64,000 nt of DNA from an uncultured Collinsella sp. (GCA_900541475.1 UQJV01000005.1:1-64000), one strand, 5' to 3'; positions 36,124 through 45,472 are shown, counted from the stretch's first letter. Notes: generated by a model from the letters alone, not told the origin. A program made the numbers and translations.

Positions 36124-38700
36124 TTACTTAACCACCAGGTTGACCAGCTTGCCGGGCACGCAGATGGCCTTGACGACCGTCTTGCCCTCGGTCCACTTGG
36201 TGACAGCAGCCTCGGCGGCAGCCTGCATTTCCTCGTTGGAGGCATCGCGGGCCACGTCAATGCGGCCGCGGACCTTGCCGAGCACCTGGACGACGATCTG
36301 CACTGTGTCCTCGATGGACTCGGCCAGGTCGAACTCGGGCCAGGCGGCGGTGTAGGCGTTGCCCTCGCAGCCAAGTGCCTCGTGCCACAGCTCGTCGGCC
36401 CAGAACGGGCAGATGGGCGCCAGGACGCTCACGATGTCCTTAGCCACGCCGTAGCACAGGGCCTTGTCGCGGTCAGCACCCTCGGTGCCGTTGAGGTAGG
36501 CGCTCGCCGCGTTGACGAGCTCCATGACGGCCGAAATCGCGGTGTTGAACTGGCCGCGGTCGAAGTCCTCGGTGCACTTGGCGATGGTGCGGTGACGCCC
36601 GCGGTAGAGCTTCATCGCGGTCTCGTCGAGCACGGACTTGTCGAAGGCCACGTTGGCGTCACCCGACTGGACGAGCTGCCACACGATACGCCAGGCGCGC
36701 TTGATAAAGCGGTTGGCGCCCTCGACAGCCTTGGGATCCCAGTCGAAGTCCTTCTCGGGCGGGGCGATAAACAGGATAGCCAGACGCATGGTGTCGGCGC
36801 CGTAGGGCTCGATAACCGAGCTCGGGGGCACGACGTTGCCCTTGGACTTGGACATGGTGTCGCCGTTCTCGTCCTTGACCATGCCCTGGCACAGCAGGTT
36901 GGTGAAGGGCTCGTCCACGCTCAGCAGTCCCAGATCGCGCAGCGCCTTGGTAAAGAAGCGGCTGTAGAGCAGGTGCAAAATGGCGTGCTCGATGCCGCCA
37001 ATGTAGTTATCGACGGGCATCCAACGGTCGGCCGCCTCGCGGGAGAAGGGCAGCTCGGTGTTGTGTGGGTCGGTATAGCGCAGGTAATACCAGCTGGAGC
37101 AGGTGAAGGTGTCCATGGTATCGGTCTCGCGCTTGGCCGGGCGGCCGCAGACCGGGCAGGTGGTCTCGTAGAAGTCCTTGCACTCGGCGAGGGTCTCGCC
37201 GGCGCCCAGGTCCAGGTTCTCGGGCAGCGTCACCGGCAGCTGATCCTCGGGCACGGGCACGATGCCGCAGCGCTCGCAGTGGATGGCCGGGATGGGATTG
37301 CCCCAATAACGCTGACGGCTGATGAGCCAGTCGCGCAGGCGGAACTCGACCTTGCGACGGCCGCAACCCATGGCCTCGAGGTCGGCCACGATGGCAGCCT
37401 CGCCCTCGGAGTGCTTACCGCCGCGCATGCCGGTGTACTTGCCGGACTGGACGAGCGTGCCCTCGGCAGCGTGAGCGCAATCCCAGTCGACGTTCTCAGC
37501 ATGGAAGGTATCGATGGTCTCGCCGCTGGCCTCGACGGCAGCGCGATCGTCATCGTCCAGGATGATCGGCACAATAGGCAGGTCGTACTTGCGGGCAAAC
37601 TCAAAGTCGCGCTGGTCGCCACAGGGAACGGCCATGACGGCGCCGGTGCCGTAGTCGGCAACGACATAATCGGCAACCCACACGGGGACCTTCTCGCCGT
37701 TCACGGGGTTCACCACGTAGCGGCCGGTAAAGGCACCGTGCTTCTCGAGGGTGCCCTGGGCACGCTCGACGGCAGAGATATGCTTGGAGTCCTCGACGAT
37801 CTTGGTCACGGCCTCCTCGTACTCCGTGCCCTCGACGAGCTCGTGAAGACGGGCGTACTCGGGAGCCAGGACAAAGAAGGACACACCAAAGAGCGTATCG
37901 GCACGCGTGGTGAAGACGGTGATCTTGCCCTCGTCGCCCTCAATGGGATCGCCGTTGGCGTCGCACAGGGTAAAGTCGACCTCGGCGCCCTCGGAGCGGC
38001 CGATCCAGTTGGCCTGCATCTGCTTGACGCGCTCGGGCCAGCCGGGGAGCTTCTCCAGGTCGTCGAGCAGCTCCTGAGAGTACTCAGTAATCTTGTAGTA
38101 CCACTGCTCAAGGTCGCGCTTCTCGGGCTCGGTGCCGCAGCGCCAGCACTTACCCTCGGTGACCTGCTCGTTGGCCAGAACGGTCTTGCAGGTGGGGCAC
38201 CAGTTGACCGGGTTCTTCTTGCGGTAGACCAGGCCCTTTTCCCACATCTTCTCAAAGATCCACTGACCCCAGCGGTAGTAGTCGGGGCTGCAGGTCTTGA
38301 CCATGCGATCCAGATCGTAGGAGAAGCCCATGCGCTTCATCGTGGCGAGCGCCTGGTCCATGTTCTTATACGTCCAGGCGGCAGCCTGCGTATTGTGTTT
38401 GATGGCGGCGTTCTCGGCAGGCAGGCCAAAGGCGTCAAAGCCGATGGGGTGCAGCACGTCGTAGCCGCGCATGCGGGCCTGACGGGCCATGGCATCGCCG
38501 ATGGTATAGTTGCGCGCGTGGCCCATGTGCAGGTCGCCCGACGGATACGGGAACATCTCGAGCACATACTTTTTAGGCTTGCTGTCGTCGGTGTCGACGG
38601 CAAAGAGGTTGGAGTCCTCCCAGGCCTTCATCCACTTGGACTCAATGGCCTGCGCGTCGTAGGCAGGGATCTCGTCCTTATGATCTGTGCAATCGCACAT
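36124..38700 (-). CDS. leuS: Leucyl-tRNA synthetase
   Basis: 858 residues. Class I motifs PYPSGDLHMGHARNYT (HIGH) near 50 and MSKSKGNVVPP (KMSKS), an editing domain (~240-430), zinc-like clusters CPTCKTVLANEQVTEGKCWRCG and CPVCGRP, and a C-terminal anticodon-binding region. Charges tRNA-Leu. ATG 38700 with AAAGGAG. Its leader carries a 119-bp inverted-repeat element. Confidence 0.97.
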   Translation of the reverse strand: MCDCTDHKDEIPAYDAQAIESKWMKAWEDSNLFAVDTDDSKPKKYVLEMFPYPSGDLHMGHARNYTIGDAMARQARMRGYDVLHPIGFDAFGLPAENAAIKHNTQAAAWTYKNMDQALATMKRMGFSYDLDRMVKTCSPDYYRWGQWIFEKMWEKGLVYRKKNPVNWCPTCKTVLANEQVTEGKCWRCGTEPEKRDLEQWYYKITEYSQELLDDLEKLPGWPERVKQMQANWIGRSEGAEVDFTLCDANGDPIEGDEGKITVFTTRADTLFGVSFFVLAPEYARLHELVEGTEYEEAVTKIVEDSKHISAVERAQGTLEKHGAFTGRYVVNPVNGEKVPVWVADYVVADYGTGAVMAVPCGDQRDFEFARKYDLPIVPIILDDDDRAAVEASGETIDTFHAENVDWDCAHAAEGTLVQSGKYTGMRGGKHSEGEAAIVADLEAMGCGRRKVEFRLRDWLISRQRYWGNPIPAIHCERCGIVPVPEDQLPVTLPENLDLGAGETLAECKDFYETTCPVCGRPAKRETDTMDTFTCSSWYYLRYTDPHNTELPFSREAADRWMPVDNYIGGIEHAILHLLYSRFFTKALRDLGLLSVDEPFTNLLCQGMVKDENGDTMSKSKGNVVPPSSVIEPYGADTMRLAILFIAPPEKDFDWDPKAVEGANRFIKRAWRIVWQLVQSGDANVAFDKSVLDETAMKLYRGRHRTIAKCTEDFDRGQFNTAISAVMELVNAASAYLNGTEGADRDKALCYGVAKDIVSVLAPICPFWADELWHEALGCEGNAYTAAWPEFDLAESIEDTVQIVVQVLGKVRGRIDVARDASNEEMQAAAEAAVTKWTEGKTVVKAICVPGKLVNLVVK

Positions 38701-38723
38701 ATCAGCTCCTTTAATCTTAGCTG

Positions 38724-38842
38724 GGGTCGGTCGGCTTAGCTTTATTCGCTACTGCGGACAGTCCTGCGCAAGACGAAGAGCACATTTAGTGCTCTTCTTT
38801 GCGTGCGGAACTTGTAGCGAATAAAGCTAAGCCGCCCGACCC
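38724..38842. repeat. 119-bp inverted-repeat element in the leuS leader
   Basis: The first 29 bp (GGGTCGGTCGGCTTAGC..., 38724-38752) are the reverse complement of the last 29 bp (38814-38842) with one mismatch. A second hairpin lies inside (GAAGAGCAC / GTGCTCTTC, 38775-38797). As leuS leader RNA it would form one long stem, ending ~24 nt before the start codon. I see no T-box consensus. Nature unknown: mobile palindromic element or regulatory RNA. Confidence 0.75.
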
Positions 38843-38876
38843 TAAGGTTGACTCGACTGATAATAGCAAATACGAC

Positions 38877-38911
38877 AAGCGAGATGCCTGCGACTTGCAG
38901 GCATCTCGCTT
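38877..38911. terminator. Intrinsic terminator of guaB
   Basis: A perfect 15-bp stem (38877-38891 with 38897-38911) and 5-nt loop, about 50 nt past guaB. T-rich bases flank it on both sides. Confidence 0.85.
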
Positions 38912-38960
38912 TATCTAAATAACGTGGTTGATGCTCAACCTTTGATATGCAGCTCTTACC

Positions 38961-40472
38961 TTATCGATAGGAAACGCTCTGCTGGGAGTCCTTGACGACA
39001 ACATCGTGGGCGCCGCCTTCGACGATGGAGGTAGAGCTGACCAGCGTTAGGCGTGCCTTTTCCTGGAGCTCGGGGATCGAGAGGGCACCGCAGTTGCACA
39101 TCGTGGACTTGACCTTGTAGAGCGTGCCGCCCACGCCGTCCTTGAGGGAGCCGGCATAGGGAACGTAGGAGTCGACGCCCTCGACGAAGCTGAGCTTCGC
39201 GGCACCACCCAGGTCGTAGCGCTGCCAGTTGCGGGCACGCGCAGAACCCTCGCCCCAGTACTCCTTCATGTACTGGCCGTTGACGTTGACGCGCTCGGTC
39301 GGGCTCTCGTCGAAGCGGGCGAAGTAGCGGCCCAGCATCATAAAGTCGGCACCCATGGCAAGGGCGAGCGTCATGTGGTAGTCGTAGACGATGCCACCGT
39401 CGGAGCACACGGGCACGTAGACACCGGTCTCCTCGTAGTACTCGTCACGGGCGCGACAGACGTCGATCAGCGCGGTGGCCTGGCCACGGCCGATGCCCTT
39501 GGTCTCACGGGTGATGCAGATGGAACCGCCGCCGATACCGACCTTGATGAAGTCGGCACCGCAGTCGGCCAAGAAGCGGAAGCCCTCGGCGTCGACGACG
39601 TTACCGGCACCGACCTTGACGTCCTCGCCATAGTTGGCGCGGATCCACTCGATGGTGCGCTTCTGCCACTCGCTGAAGCCCTCGGAAGAGTCGATGCACA
39701 GGACATCGGCACCGGCCTCGATGAGCAGCGGCACGCGCTCGGCATAGTCGCGGGTGTTGATACCGGCACCGACCATGTAGCGCTTGTCGTTATCGAGCAG
39801 CTCGTTGGGGTTGGTCTTGTGGCTGTCGTAGTCCTTGCGGAAGACGATGCCCATGAGGTGATCGTTGTCGTCGACGATCGGCAGGGCGTTAAGCTTGTTG
39901 TCCCAGATGACGTCGTTGGCAACCTTGAGGCTGATGTTCTTGTCGCCCACGATGAGCTGCTCACGCGGGGTCATGAACTCGGAGACCTTCGTCTGGTGGT
40001 CATCGCGACTGGGGCGATAGTCACGGCTGGTGACGATGCCCAGGAGCTTACCCTTGGGAGTGCCGTCGTCAGTGACCGGCATGGTGGAATGACCGGTCTT
40101 CTCCTTGAGCTCGATGACCTGCTCCATGGTCATGTCGGGGGTCAGCGTGGAATCGGACTGAACGAAGCCGGCCTTGTGATCCTTGACGGCCTTGACCATA
40201 GCGGCCTCGGACTCGGCGCTCTGGGAACCGTAAATGAAGGACAGGCCACCCTCGGTAGCGAGCGCGACACCCATGTCGACGCCCGAGACGGACTGCATGA
40301 TGGCGGAAACCATGGGGATGTTCAGGGTGATTGCCGGCTTCTCACCGCGCTTAAAGCGGGTCAGCGGCGTCTTGAGAGAGACGTTGTTGGGAATGCACTG
40401 CGAGGACGAGTAACCAGGGACCAGCAGATACTCCGAAAACGTGTGGGACTCACCGGGAAAGAACGTAGCCAT
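38961..40472 (-). CDS. guaB: Inosine-5'-monophosphate dehydrogenase
   Basis: 503 residues. Catalytic barrel with the loop GIGGGSICITRETKGIGRGQ (catalytic Cys at about residue 314) and DGGIVYDYHMTLALAMGAD; a tandem CBS module (~95-225). The early segment NIPMVSAIMQSVSG matches the IMPDH N-terminus. Oxidises IMP to XMP, committing to GMP. The loop sequence ETKGIGRG differs from most bacterial IMPDH (TGVG), resembling the longer ~500-residue branch. AAGGAG before the ATG. Single gene with its own terminator. Confidence 0.94.
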   Translation of the reverse strand: MATFFPGESHTFSEYLLVPGYSSSQCIPNNVSLKTPLTRFKRGEKPAITLNIPMVSAIMQSVSGVDMGVALATEGGLSFIYGSQSAESEAAMVKAVKDHKAGFVQSDSTLTPDMTMEQVIELKEKTGHSTMPVTDDGTPKGKLLGIVTSRDYRPSRDDHQTKVSEFMTPREQLIVGDKNISLKVANDVIWDNKLNALPIVDDNDHLMGIVFRKDYDSHKTNPNELLDNDKRYMVGAGINTRDYAERVPLLIEAGADVLCIDSSEGFSEWQKRTIEWIRANYGEDVKVGAGNVVDAEGFRFLADCGADFIKVGIGGGSICITRETKGIGRGQATALIDVCRARDEYYEETGVYVPVCSDGGIVYDYHMTLALAMGADFMMLGRYFARFDESPTERVNVNGQYMKEYWGEGSARARNWQRYDLGGAAKLSFVEGVDSYVPYAGSLKDGVGGTLYKVKSTMCNCGALSIPELQEKARLTLVSSTSIVEGGAHDVVVKDSQQSVSYR

Positions 40473-40665
40473 GTTTCTCCTTTTTCCATGCGACCGGGCG
40501 GCTGCAGGCCTCGTAGGACCCAGCCCAACCTTGGGCGCCCAATACTGGGGAAGTATCTTAACGCACTTTGACTGCTACAATGCATGATTTAAGAAGAGCA
40601 CACGAGGGTTTGACGCAGGCTTTGCGTTTGCCCAGCAAGCACTTTAGCGGGGAGACGTGGAGCAC

Positions 40666-41013
40666 ATGGAGTACAAGACGACGGCAAAGTTGGTCATTCA
40701 AGCGTGCGACAAGGAATTGCCAGGTGTCTTCGGCCACGGCTGCGTCTTGCTGCTGCAAGGTATCGCCCGCGAGCACTCGCTCAACCGGGCCGCCAAAAGC
40801 ATGGGCATGGCGTATTCCAAGGCTTGGCGCATCGTAAACGAGGCCGAAGGCCAGCTGGGATGCAAACTCATCGAGCGCGACGGCGCCCGCGGATCCACCC
40901 TCACCCCCGCCGGCGAGCGAGCCATCGCGGTCTACGAGGAGCTGCAGGCCGACATAAACCAGGTCATTGCTACCAAAGCCAACGACCTCATCGCCAGCAT
41001 CAACGCAGGATAG
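40666..41013 (+). CDS. ModE-like winged-helix transcriptional regulator
   Basis: 115 residues; LysR/ModE-type helix-turn-helix with GIAREHSLNRAAKSMGMAYSKAW and a wing (IERDGARGSTLTPAGERAI). No molybdate-binding (TOBE) domain, so it belongs to the short ModE-N group whose ligand or target is unknown. Start could also be GTG at 40657; GGGGAG and GTGGAG both lie near. Divergent from guaB. Nothing molybdenum-related is nearby. Confidence 0.85.
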   Translation: MEYKTTAKLVIQACDKELPGVFGHGCVLLLQGIAREHSLNRAAKSMGMAYSKAWRIVNEAEGQLGCKLIERDGARGSTLTPAGERAIAVYEELQADINQVIATKANDLIASINAG

Positions 41014-41068
41014 TCCATTTGGGACTGAATTGTTGTCCAGCGCGCCCTCGGATTGAGGCTCGAGCCAC

Positions 41069-41217
41069 AAAATGGGCCCATCTACTACGTTTAGCTGAAT
41101 ACCCTCAACCATACCGGACATTATGAAATTAAAACCGCTGGTAGACAGCTTGGTAATTTTCAAAATAGGCGGGTATGGTCAACCCCTATGGCTTAAACGT
41201 AGTAAATAGGCCATTTT
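41069..41217. repeat. 149-bp element with terminal inverted repeats
   Basis: AAAATGGGCCCATCTACTAC (41069-) is matched in inverted orientation by GTAGTAAATAGGCCATTTT ending at 41217 (about 21 of 25 positions). A second inner pair (41095-41115 with 41172-41191, GGTATGGT core) extends the foldback. It fills the spacer between the convergent ModE-like and PLP-fold genes. No coding frame. Confidence 0.75.
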
Positions 41218-41238
41218 CGTGACACAGACCCAGATTAG

Positions 41239-42231
41239 CTACTTGCGGAGGGCGTTATCGAAGGTGGCGGCTACCGTCAGGGGGTCGTCGATACCGGCGA
41301 AGAGGCGGATGGTGCTCCCCTGCTTGCCGCGTGGGGCCGAAAGGCGCGTCGTTGCGCCGCCGGCAGGCGATGTGCGAAACTCCCCCGGCAAGGCATCGAA
41401 TAGCTCGCCAGCCGTACGGTCGATAAGGTCAAACTCGACTGCCGGACCAAAGCCGTGTTCGAGGATTCCCGTTGCAACCGCATGGTCGGGATGCGAGCTC
41501 AGCCCGGGATAGCGCACGTCGCGCACCATCTCGTTAGCCGCCAGATACTCGGCCAGCGCACGGGCGCGGTCGAAATGCGCCTGCATGCGGGTATCGAGCG
41601 AGTCAAGCCCGCGCTCCAGCACACCGGCCTCGTAAGCAGGTAAATTAAGCTTGGCCAAGCCGCAGCCCTCAAGCAGGACATATGCGCACTCGGCAGCAGC
41701 ATCCACACGATGGCGCTTGAGCTGCGAGCGCGCCACCGAAGCGGCAACGAGCTTGCGCGGAGCTTTGCCGGCGCACACGCGATCGAGCGCCTCGAGCGAC
41801 AGCGCAGCACCCAGCCGCAGCGGATCGCAGCCAAAAGCCGACGCCACGGTGTTGTCCACAACCAGCAGCGCGAGGGCATCGCGAGCCGCGCGACCCAGAG
41901 CGCGAAGGTCAGACACACGTAGACCAAACCCGCCGATGGAGTTGACGAACCACCACAGGTGCGGCCCCTCGGCATCAAACGAAGCATCAAAGTTCTCGGA
42001 CGCGGCGGCAAACGTCTCGACGGATGACGAGCCCACCAGCGTGACATCGCAGCCATCAAAGCCGCGCGCAAACGTATCGGCAAAGTCATCGGCAAATGCG
42101 ACCAGGCGGTCACCGGGACGCACAATTCCCAGCTGCGACAGTGCTGCCGGCACATGCGAGGCAGCAACCAGTCGCGCCTCACGCGCGCCGGCCCTCAAAG
42201 CCCAAGCCTCTTCTAGCTGCTGTACGCCCAC
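41239..42231 (-). CDS. Divergent Cys/Met-metabolism PLP-fold protein, probably lacking the Schiff-base lysine
   Basis: 330 residues. The family scaffold is clear: LLVVDNTVASAFGCDPLRLGA (cofactor Asp region), AYEAGVLERGLDSLDTRMQAH (the LxRGLxTLxLRM motif), PGLSSHPDHAVA, and GSTIRLFAGIDDP near the end. But where relatives have the S-x-T-K-Y lysine soon after the LGAD segment, this reads ALSLEALDR. It is also 40-60 residues shorter than active gamma-synthases. GTG 42231 has AAGGGA 7 nt upstream. Whether it is an enzyme is open. Confidence 0.7.
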   Translation of the reverse strand: MGVQQLEEAWALRAGAREARLVAASHVPAALSQLGIVRPGDRLVAFADDFADTFARGFDGCDVTLVGSSSVETFAAASENFDASFDAEGPHLWWFVNSIGGFGLRVSDLRALGRAARDALALLVVDNTVASAFGCDPLRLGAALSLEALDRVCAGKAPRKLVAASVARSQLKRHRVDAAAECAYVLLEGCGLAKLNLPAYEAGVLERGLDSLDTRMQAHFDRARALAEYLAANEMVRDVRYPGLSSHPDHAVATGILEHGFGPAVEFDLIDRTAGELFDALPGEFRTSPAGGATTRLSAPRGKQGSTIRLFAGIDDPLTVAATFDNALRK

Positions 42232-42258
42232 ACGGCACCGTCCCTTCATAAGCAAAAA

Positions 42259-42289
42259 CCCACGATGTAGGTGTTCCCCGCATCGTGGG
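42259..42289 (-). terminator. Intrinsic terminator of scrB
   Basis: CCCACGATG pairs with CATCGTGGG (42281-42289), with TTTTTGC following leftward. It lies only ~30 bp before the start of the PLP-fold gene, leaving almost no room for a promoter there. Confidence 0.85.
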
Positions 42290-42327
42290 CAACGGCTGCA
42301 GTATAGCGCCGATAGACGACCAATCGC

Positions 42328-43869
42328 CTAGATGTTGAGCGCGTGATAGGTCACGTTCGCGCCCGGAGCGTCAACGGTCACGCCATAAGTCTCGGGATAG
42401 ATGCGCGTCGAGAACACGATCGCGCCATCGTTCACAAACACCTCGACCGACGAGGCATCGCCGACAATGCGCACGTTACGAACATCGTCGATGAGCTCCC
42501 AGCGCACGGTACGACCGCAACCGGCAGAAGCGCGACCCTCATCGGTAAATCGCATCTCAAAGCGCGAGGGCAGCTCGCCCTCGGTGGGCACAAACGACAG
42601 CTTCAGCTCGCCATCAACGGTTGCGGTAAACGCTCCGTCGACACCGTTGGCAACAACGTCAAAGCAGGTATCGCCAGCAACCTCCAACGAGCCCTCCCCC
42701 ACACGCACCGAGGCATAATGGCGCTCGATCTCGCGCGCCGGCTGCTGCAGCAACACGCCGCCGTCACCGGCTGTAAGCTCACGCGGCACCGTCATGCAGT
42801 GCTGCCAGCCGCACACCACGGTGGGTGCGTTGCCATAGGTCGGCTCATCGGGCATACCCATCCAGCCGATCAGAATATGGCGACCGTCCTCGGCCGTGAA
42901 CTCCTGCGGAGCATAGAAGTCAAAACCGGCGTCCCACAGGCGGAACTCGCCCAGCTCATAGGCACCGTCACCACCGGTAATGTCGCCCGTTACAGGCATG
43001 TAGCCAGCAGCGTATACGTTGCCACGGTCCCAACGACCGCCCTCAAGGCCCTGGGGCGAGAAGGACAGGAACTTCGCCGGTACGCCGCCATCCGCCTCAA
43101 GCTCCAGATACCCCGGGCACTCCCACATAAAGCCAAAACGTTCGGGCGTAGACACACGGCTCTCGAGCTCCCAGCTCAGCATATCGGCCGAGCCATACAC
43201 CAGGATCTCGCCTACATCGCGCCCGGCACCCTCGCCGTGCATCGCACAAAAACGGCTCTCGACATGCGGCCCGTCCACGCGACGACGCGCGCCCAGCACC
43301 ATGTGGTAACGCCCATCATCATCGCGCCATACCTTGGGATCGCGCACATGGCAGGTCAAATCCTTGGGATAATCCTCGGAAGCCAGCACCACACGCTTTT
43401 GGCTAAACTCCCGACCGGCAAGACCATCGACGCTCTCGACAAAGACGGTATCGGCGCGGCGGCCGGTATTGACGTAGTCGTACGTACCGTCCGCATCGGA
43501 AAGCTTAACGTTGCCCGTATAAAGCACGCGAATGCGGCCGTCCTCGGCAAGCGCGGAGCCCGAATACACACCGTGGCAATCGAACGGCTCGTCGGGCAGT
43601 AGCGGAGCGCCAACGTAGTCCCACGTCATAAGGTCGCGACTCGTCGCATGACCCCAAACCTTAACGCCGCCCTCGACATCAAACGGCGCATACTGAAAAT
43701 AGGCATGGAACACGCCGCCTGCCTGGCAAAGACCGTTGGGGTCGTTGAGCCAGCCCGCCGGCGGCATAATATGGAAGCGCTGGCCATACGCGCCATGGCC
43801 GCACTCAGAGGCGGCAGCGTCAACAGCGGCGACCAGCTTTGCAAGGTCGCGGCCAAGTGCATTAGACAT
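42328..43869 (-). CDS. scrB: Sucrose-6-phosphate hydrolase (GH32)
   Basis: 513 residues. GH32 five-blade propeller motifs: MPPAGWLNDPNGLCQ (nucleophile Asp, ~36), CHVRDPKVW (RDP), MWECPGYLEL (acid/base Glu in the EC motif), and a C-terminal beta-sandwich. Splits sucrose-6-phosphate imported by the PTS gene upstream into glucose-6-phosphate and fructose. Weak AGGAC before ATG. In the regulon with scrA and the LacI regulator. Confidence 0.93.
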   Translation of the reverse strand: MSNALGRDLAKLVAAVDAAASECGHGAYGQRFHIMPPAGWLNDPNGLCQAGGVFHAYFQYAPFDVEGGVKVWGHATSRDLMTWDYVGAPLLPDEPFDCHGVYSGSALAEDGRIRVLYTGNVKLSDADGTYDYVNTGRRADTVFVESVDGLAGREFSQKRVVLASEDYPKDLTCHVRDPKVWRDDDGRYHMVLGARRRVDGPHVESRFCAMHGEGAGRDVGEILVYGSADMLSWELESRVSTPERFGFMWECPGYLELEADGGVPAKFLSFSPQGLEGGRWDRGNVYAAGYMPVTGDITGGDGAYELGEFRLWDAGFDFYAPQEFTAEDGRHILIGWMGMPDEPTYGNAPTVVCGWQHCMTVPRELTAGDGGVLLQQPAREIERHYASVRVGEGSLEVAGDTCFDVVANGVDGAFTATVDGELKLSFVPTEGELPSRFEMRFTDEGRASAGCGRTVRWELIDDVRNVRIVGDASSVEVFVNDGAIVFSTRIYPETYGVTVDAPGANVTYHALNI

Positions 43870-43931
43870 ATCAAAGTCCTAACGGATCGAAAGTAACAAG
43901 ACGCCAGAGATCGACACCAGATACGGGAAAC

Positions 43932-43956
43932 GCCCGCGAGCATACAACCCGCGGGC
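43932..43956 (-). terminator. Hairpin between scrA and scrB
   Basis: GCCCGCG pairs with CGCGGGC (7 bp, 11-nt loop), leftward followed by GTTTCCC. Probably a partial terminator that lowers scrB relative to scrA. Confidence 0.55.
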
Positions 43957-43975
43957 ACCCCTCAATCAAAAGCTC

Positions 43976-45376
43976 TTAGGCCTGCTCGGAAGCCTTGGGC
44001 TCGTCCTTGTACAGGACAAACGAGACGCCAAAGGAAACCAGCGCGGCGACCGCAAACATGATCGCGTACTGCACGGGCTGGGCCAGGCACAGCAGGATAC
44101 CGAAGATACCCGTAACGCCCGTACCGGAAGCGGCAAGCGAGGTGAGCGCGCAGACCAGGGCGCCGCAACCGCCACCGATGCAGCCGGCGATGAAGGGCTT
44201 AAAGAAGCGCAGGTTCACACCAAAGATGGCCGGCTCGGTAATACCCATGAAGGCGGACAGGGCCGAAGGAAGTGCCAAACCCTTGATCTTGGCATCGCGG
44301 GTCTTAAAGGCAACGGCAAGCGCGGCGCCACCCTGAGCGATGTTGGCAGCGCTGGCGATGGGCAGCCAGTAGGTCACACCGTACTGGGCGAGCTGACCCA
44401 GGTCGATGGCGGTGTACATCTGGTGGATACCGGTAACGACCGTGGGGGCATAGAACAGGCCGACGATAAAGGAACCGATGCCGAAGGGCAGGGTCAGCAG
44501 GGTCTGGATCAGACCGAGGATGGCGTTCTCGGCCCAGACAAAGATGGGGCCGACGGCAACGAGCGTCACGAGCACGGTCACGAACACCGAGACGAGCGGG
44601 GTCACAAAGAGGTCGAACATCTCGGGAACGATCTTGTGCAGGCGCTTCTCGAGGAAGGCCAGAATGGCGCAGGCGATAACGATGGGGATCACATGGCCCT
44701 GATAGCCGACCCACTCAAAGCTGTACACGCCGGGAATGACGTTGACCATGGTCTGCACGCCCTCGGAGGCAACCGTATAGGCGCTCTGCAGCGAGGAGTT
44801 GATGAATGCACCGCCGACGACAGCGCCCAGATACGGGTTAGCGCCAAAGGCCTTAGCCGCGGAGTATCCGATCAAGATCTGCAGAATGCCAAAGGACGTT
44901 CCCGAGACCAGATCGGCAATCTTGTAGATAAAGTTATTGGTGTCGAGCGCGATAAAGCCGTTGGAGGCCATAAAGTTGAGGGCGCTCATAATGCCCAGCA
45001 ACAGACCCGAAGCCACGATGGAGGGAATAATGGGGACGAAGATATCGCCGAGCACCTTAATGGCGCGCATAAAGATGTTCTGCTGCTGAGCCGCGGCCTC
45101 CTTGACCTCGGCCTTGGTGGCAGCCTCGACGCCGCTGAGTGCAATAAACTCGTCGTAGACCTTATTGACGGTGCCGGTGCCAAAAATAATCTGGAGCTGG
45201 CCCTGGGCCTCAAAGACGCCCTTAGCGCCGTCGATGTCCTCGATGGCCTCCTTGTTAACCTTGGAATTATCGGCGATTACTAGGCGCAGACGCGTGGCAC
45301 AGTGCGCGGCCGAAACAACGTTGTCGGCGCCACCGATGTTGTCGAGCACCTCTTGGGCTGATTTGCGGTAGTCCAT
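43976..45376 (-). CDS. scrA: PTS system sucrose-type EIIBC component
   Basis: 466 residues from ATG 45376 (GGAGG/GGGAAG upstream). EIIB domain with the phosphorylated Cys in SAAHCATRLRL (Cys26); a Ala/Gln-rich linker; EIIC of ~10 membrane helices with GITEPAIFGVNLRF, the GITEP sugar-channel motif of the glucose/sucrose family. No EIIA domain; it must borrow one. Sucrose specificity is inferred from scrB next door. Two operators precede it. Confidence 0.9.
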   Translation of the reverse strand: MDYRKSAQEVLDNIGGADNVVSAAHCATRLRLVIADNSKVNKEAIEDIDGAKGVFEAQGQLQIIFGTGTVNKVYDEFIALSGVEAATKAEVKEAAAQQQNIFMRAIKVLGDIFVPIIPSIVASGLLLGIMSALNFMASNGFIALDTNNFIYKIADLVSGTSFGILQILIGYSAAKAFGANPYLGAVVGGAFINSSLQSAYTVASEGVQTMVNVIPGVYSFEWVGYQGHVIPIVIACAILAFLEKRLHKIVPEMFDLFVTPLVSVFVTVLVTLVAVGPIFVWAENAILGLIQTLLTLPFGIGSFIVGLFYAPTVVTGIHQMYTAIDLGQLAQYGVTYWLPIASAANIAQGGAALAVAFKTRDAKIKGLALPSALSAFMGITEPAIFGVNLRFFKPFIAGCIGGGCGALVCALTSLAASGTGVTGIFGILLCLAQPVQYAIMFAVAALVSFGVSFVLYKDEPKASEQA

Positions 45377-45432
45377 GACTTCCCTTTCCTCCAACGGGCG
45401 CATGTGCACCCGGCCATCTTTGACACATACAC

Positions 45433-45446
45433 TGTAATCGTTTTCA
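45433..45446. promoter_or_regulatory. LacI/CcpA-type operator, site 1
   Basis: On the minus strand TGAAAACGATTACA, fitting the cre-like consensus TGWAANCGNTNWCA at all constrained positions. Lies 57 bp upstream of scrA; an identical copy is 26 bp away. Confidence 0.75.
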
Positions 45447-45458
45447 GTTTGATATGAC

Positions 45459-45472
45459 TGTAATCGTTTTCA
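45459..45472. promoter_or_regulatory. LacI/CcpA-type operator, site 2
   Basis: Identical 14-mer TGAAAACGATTACA (minus strand) to site 1, on the same face-spacing of 26 bp, in the scrA-regulator spacer. Confidence 0.75.

Noticed and set aside
36100..38739. 879-residue rightward open frame
   Set aside because: Antisense shadow of leuS.
38700..38960. T-box riboswitch before leuS
   Set aside because: A big hairpin is present, but no T-box consensus (AGGGTGG-like) or specifier region was seen.
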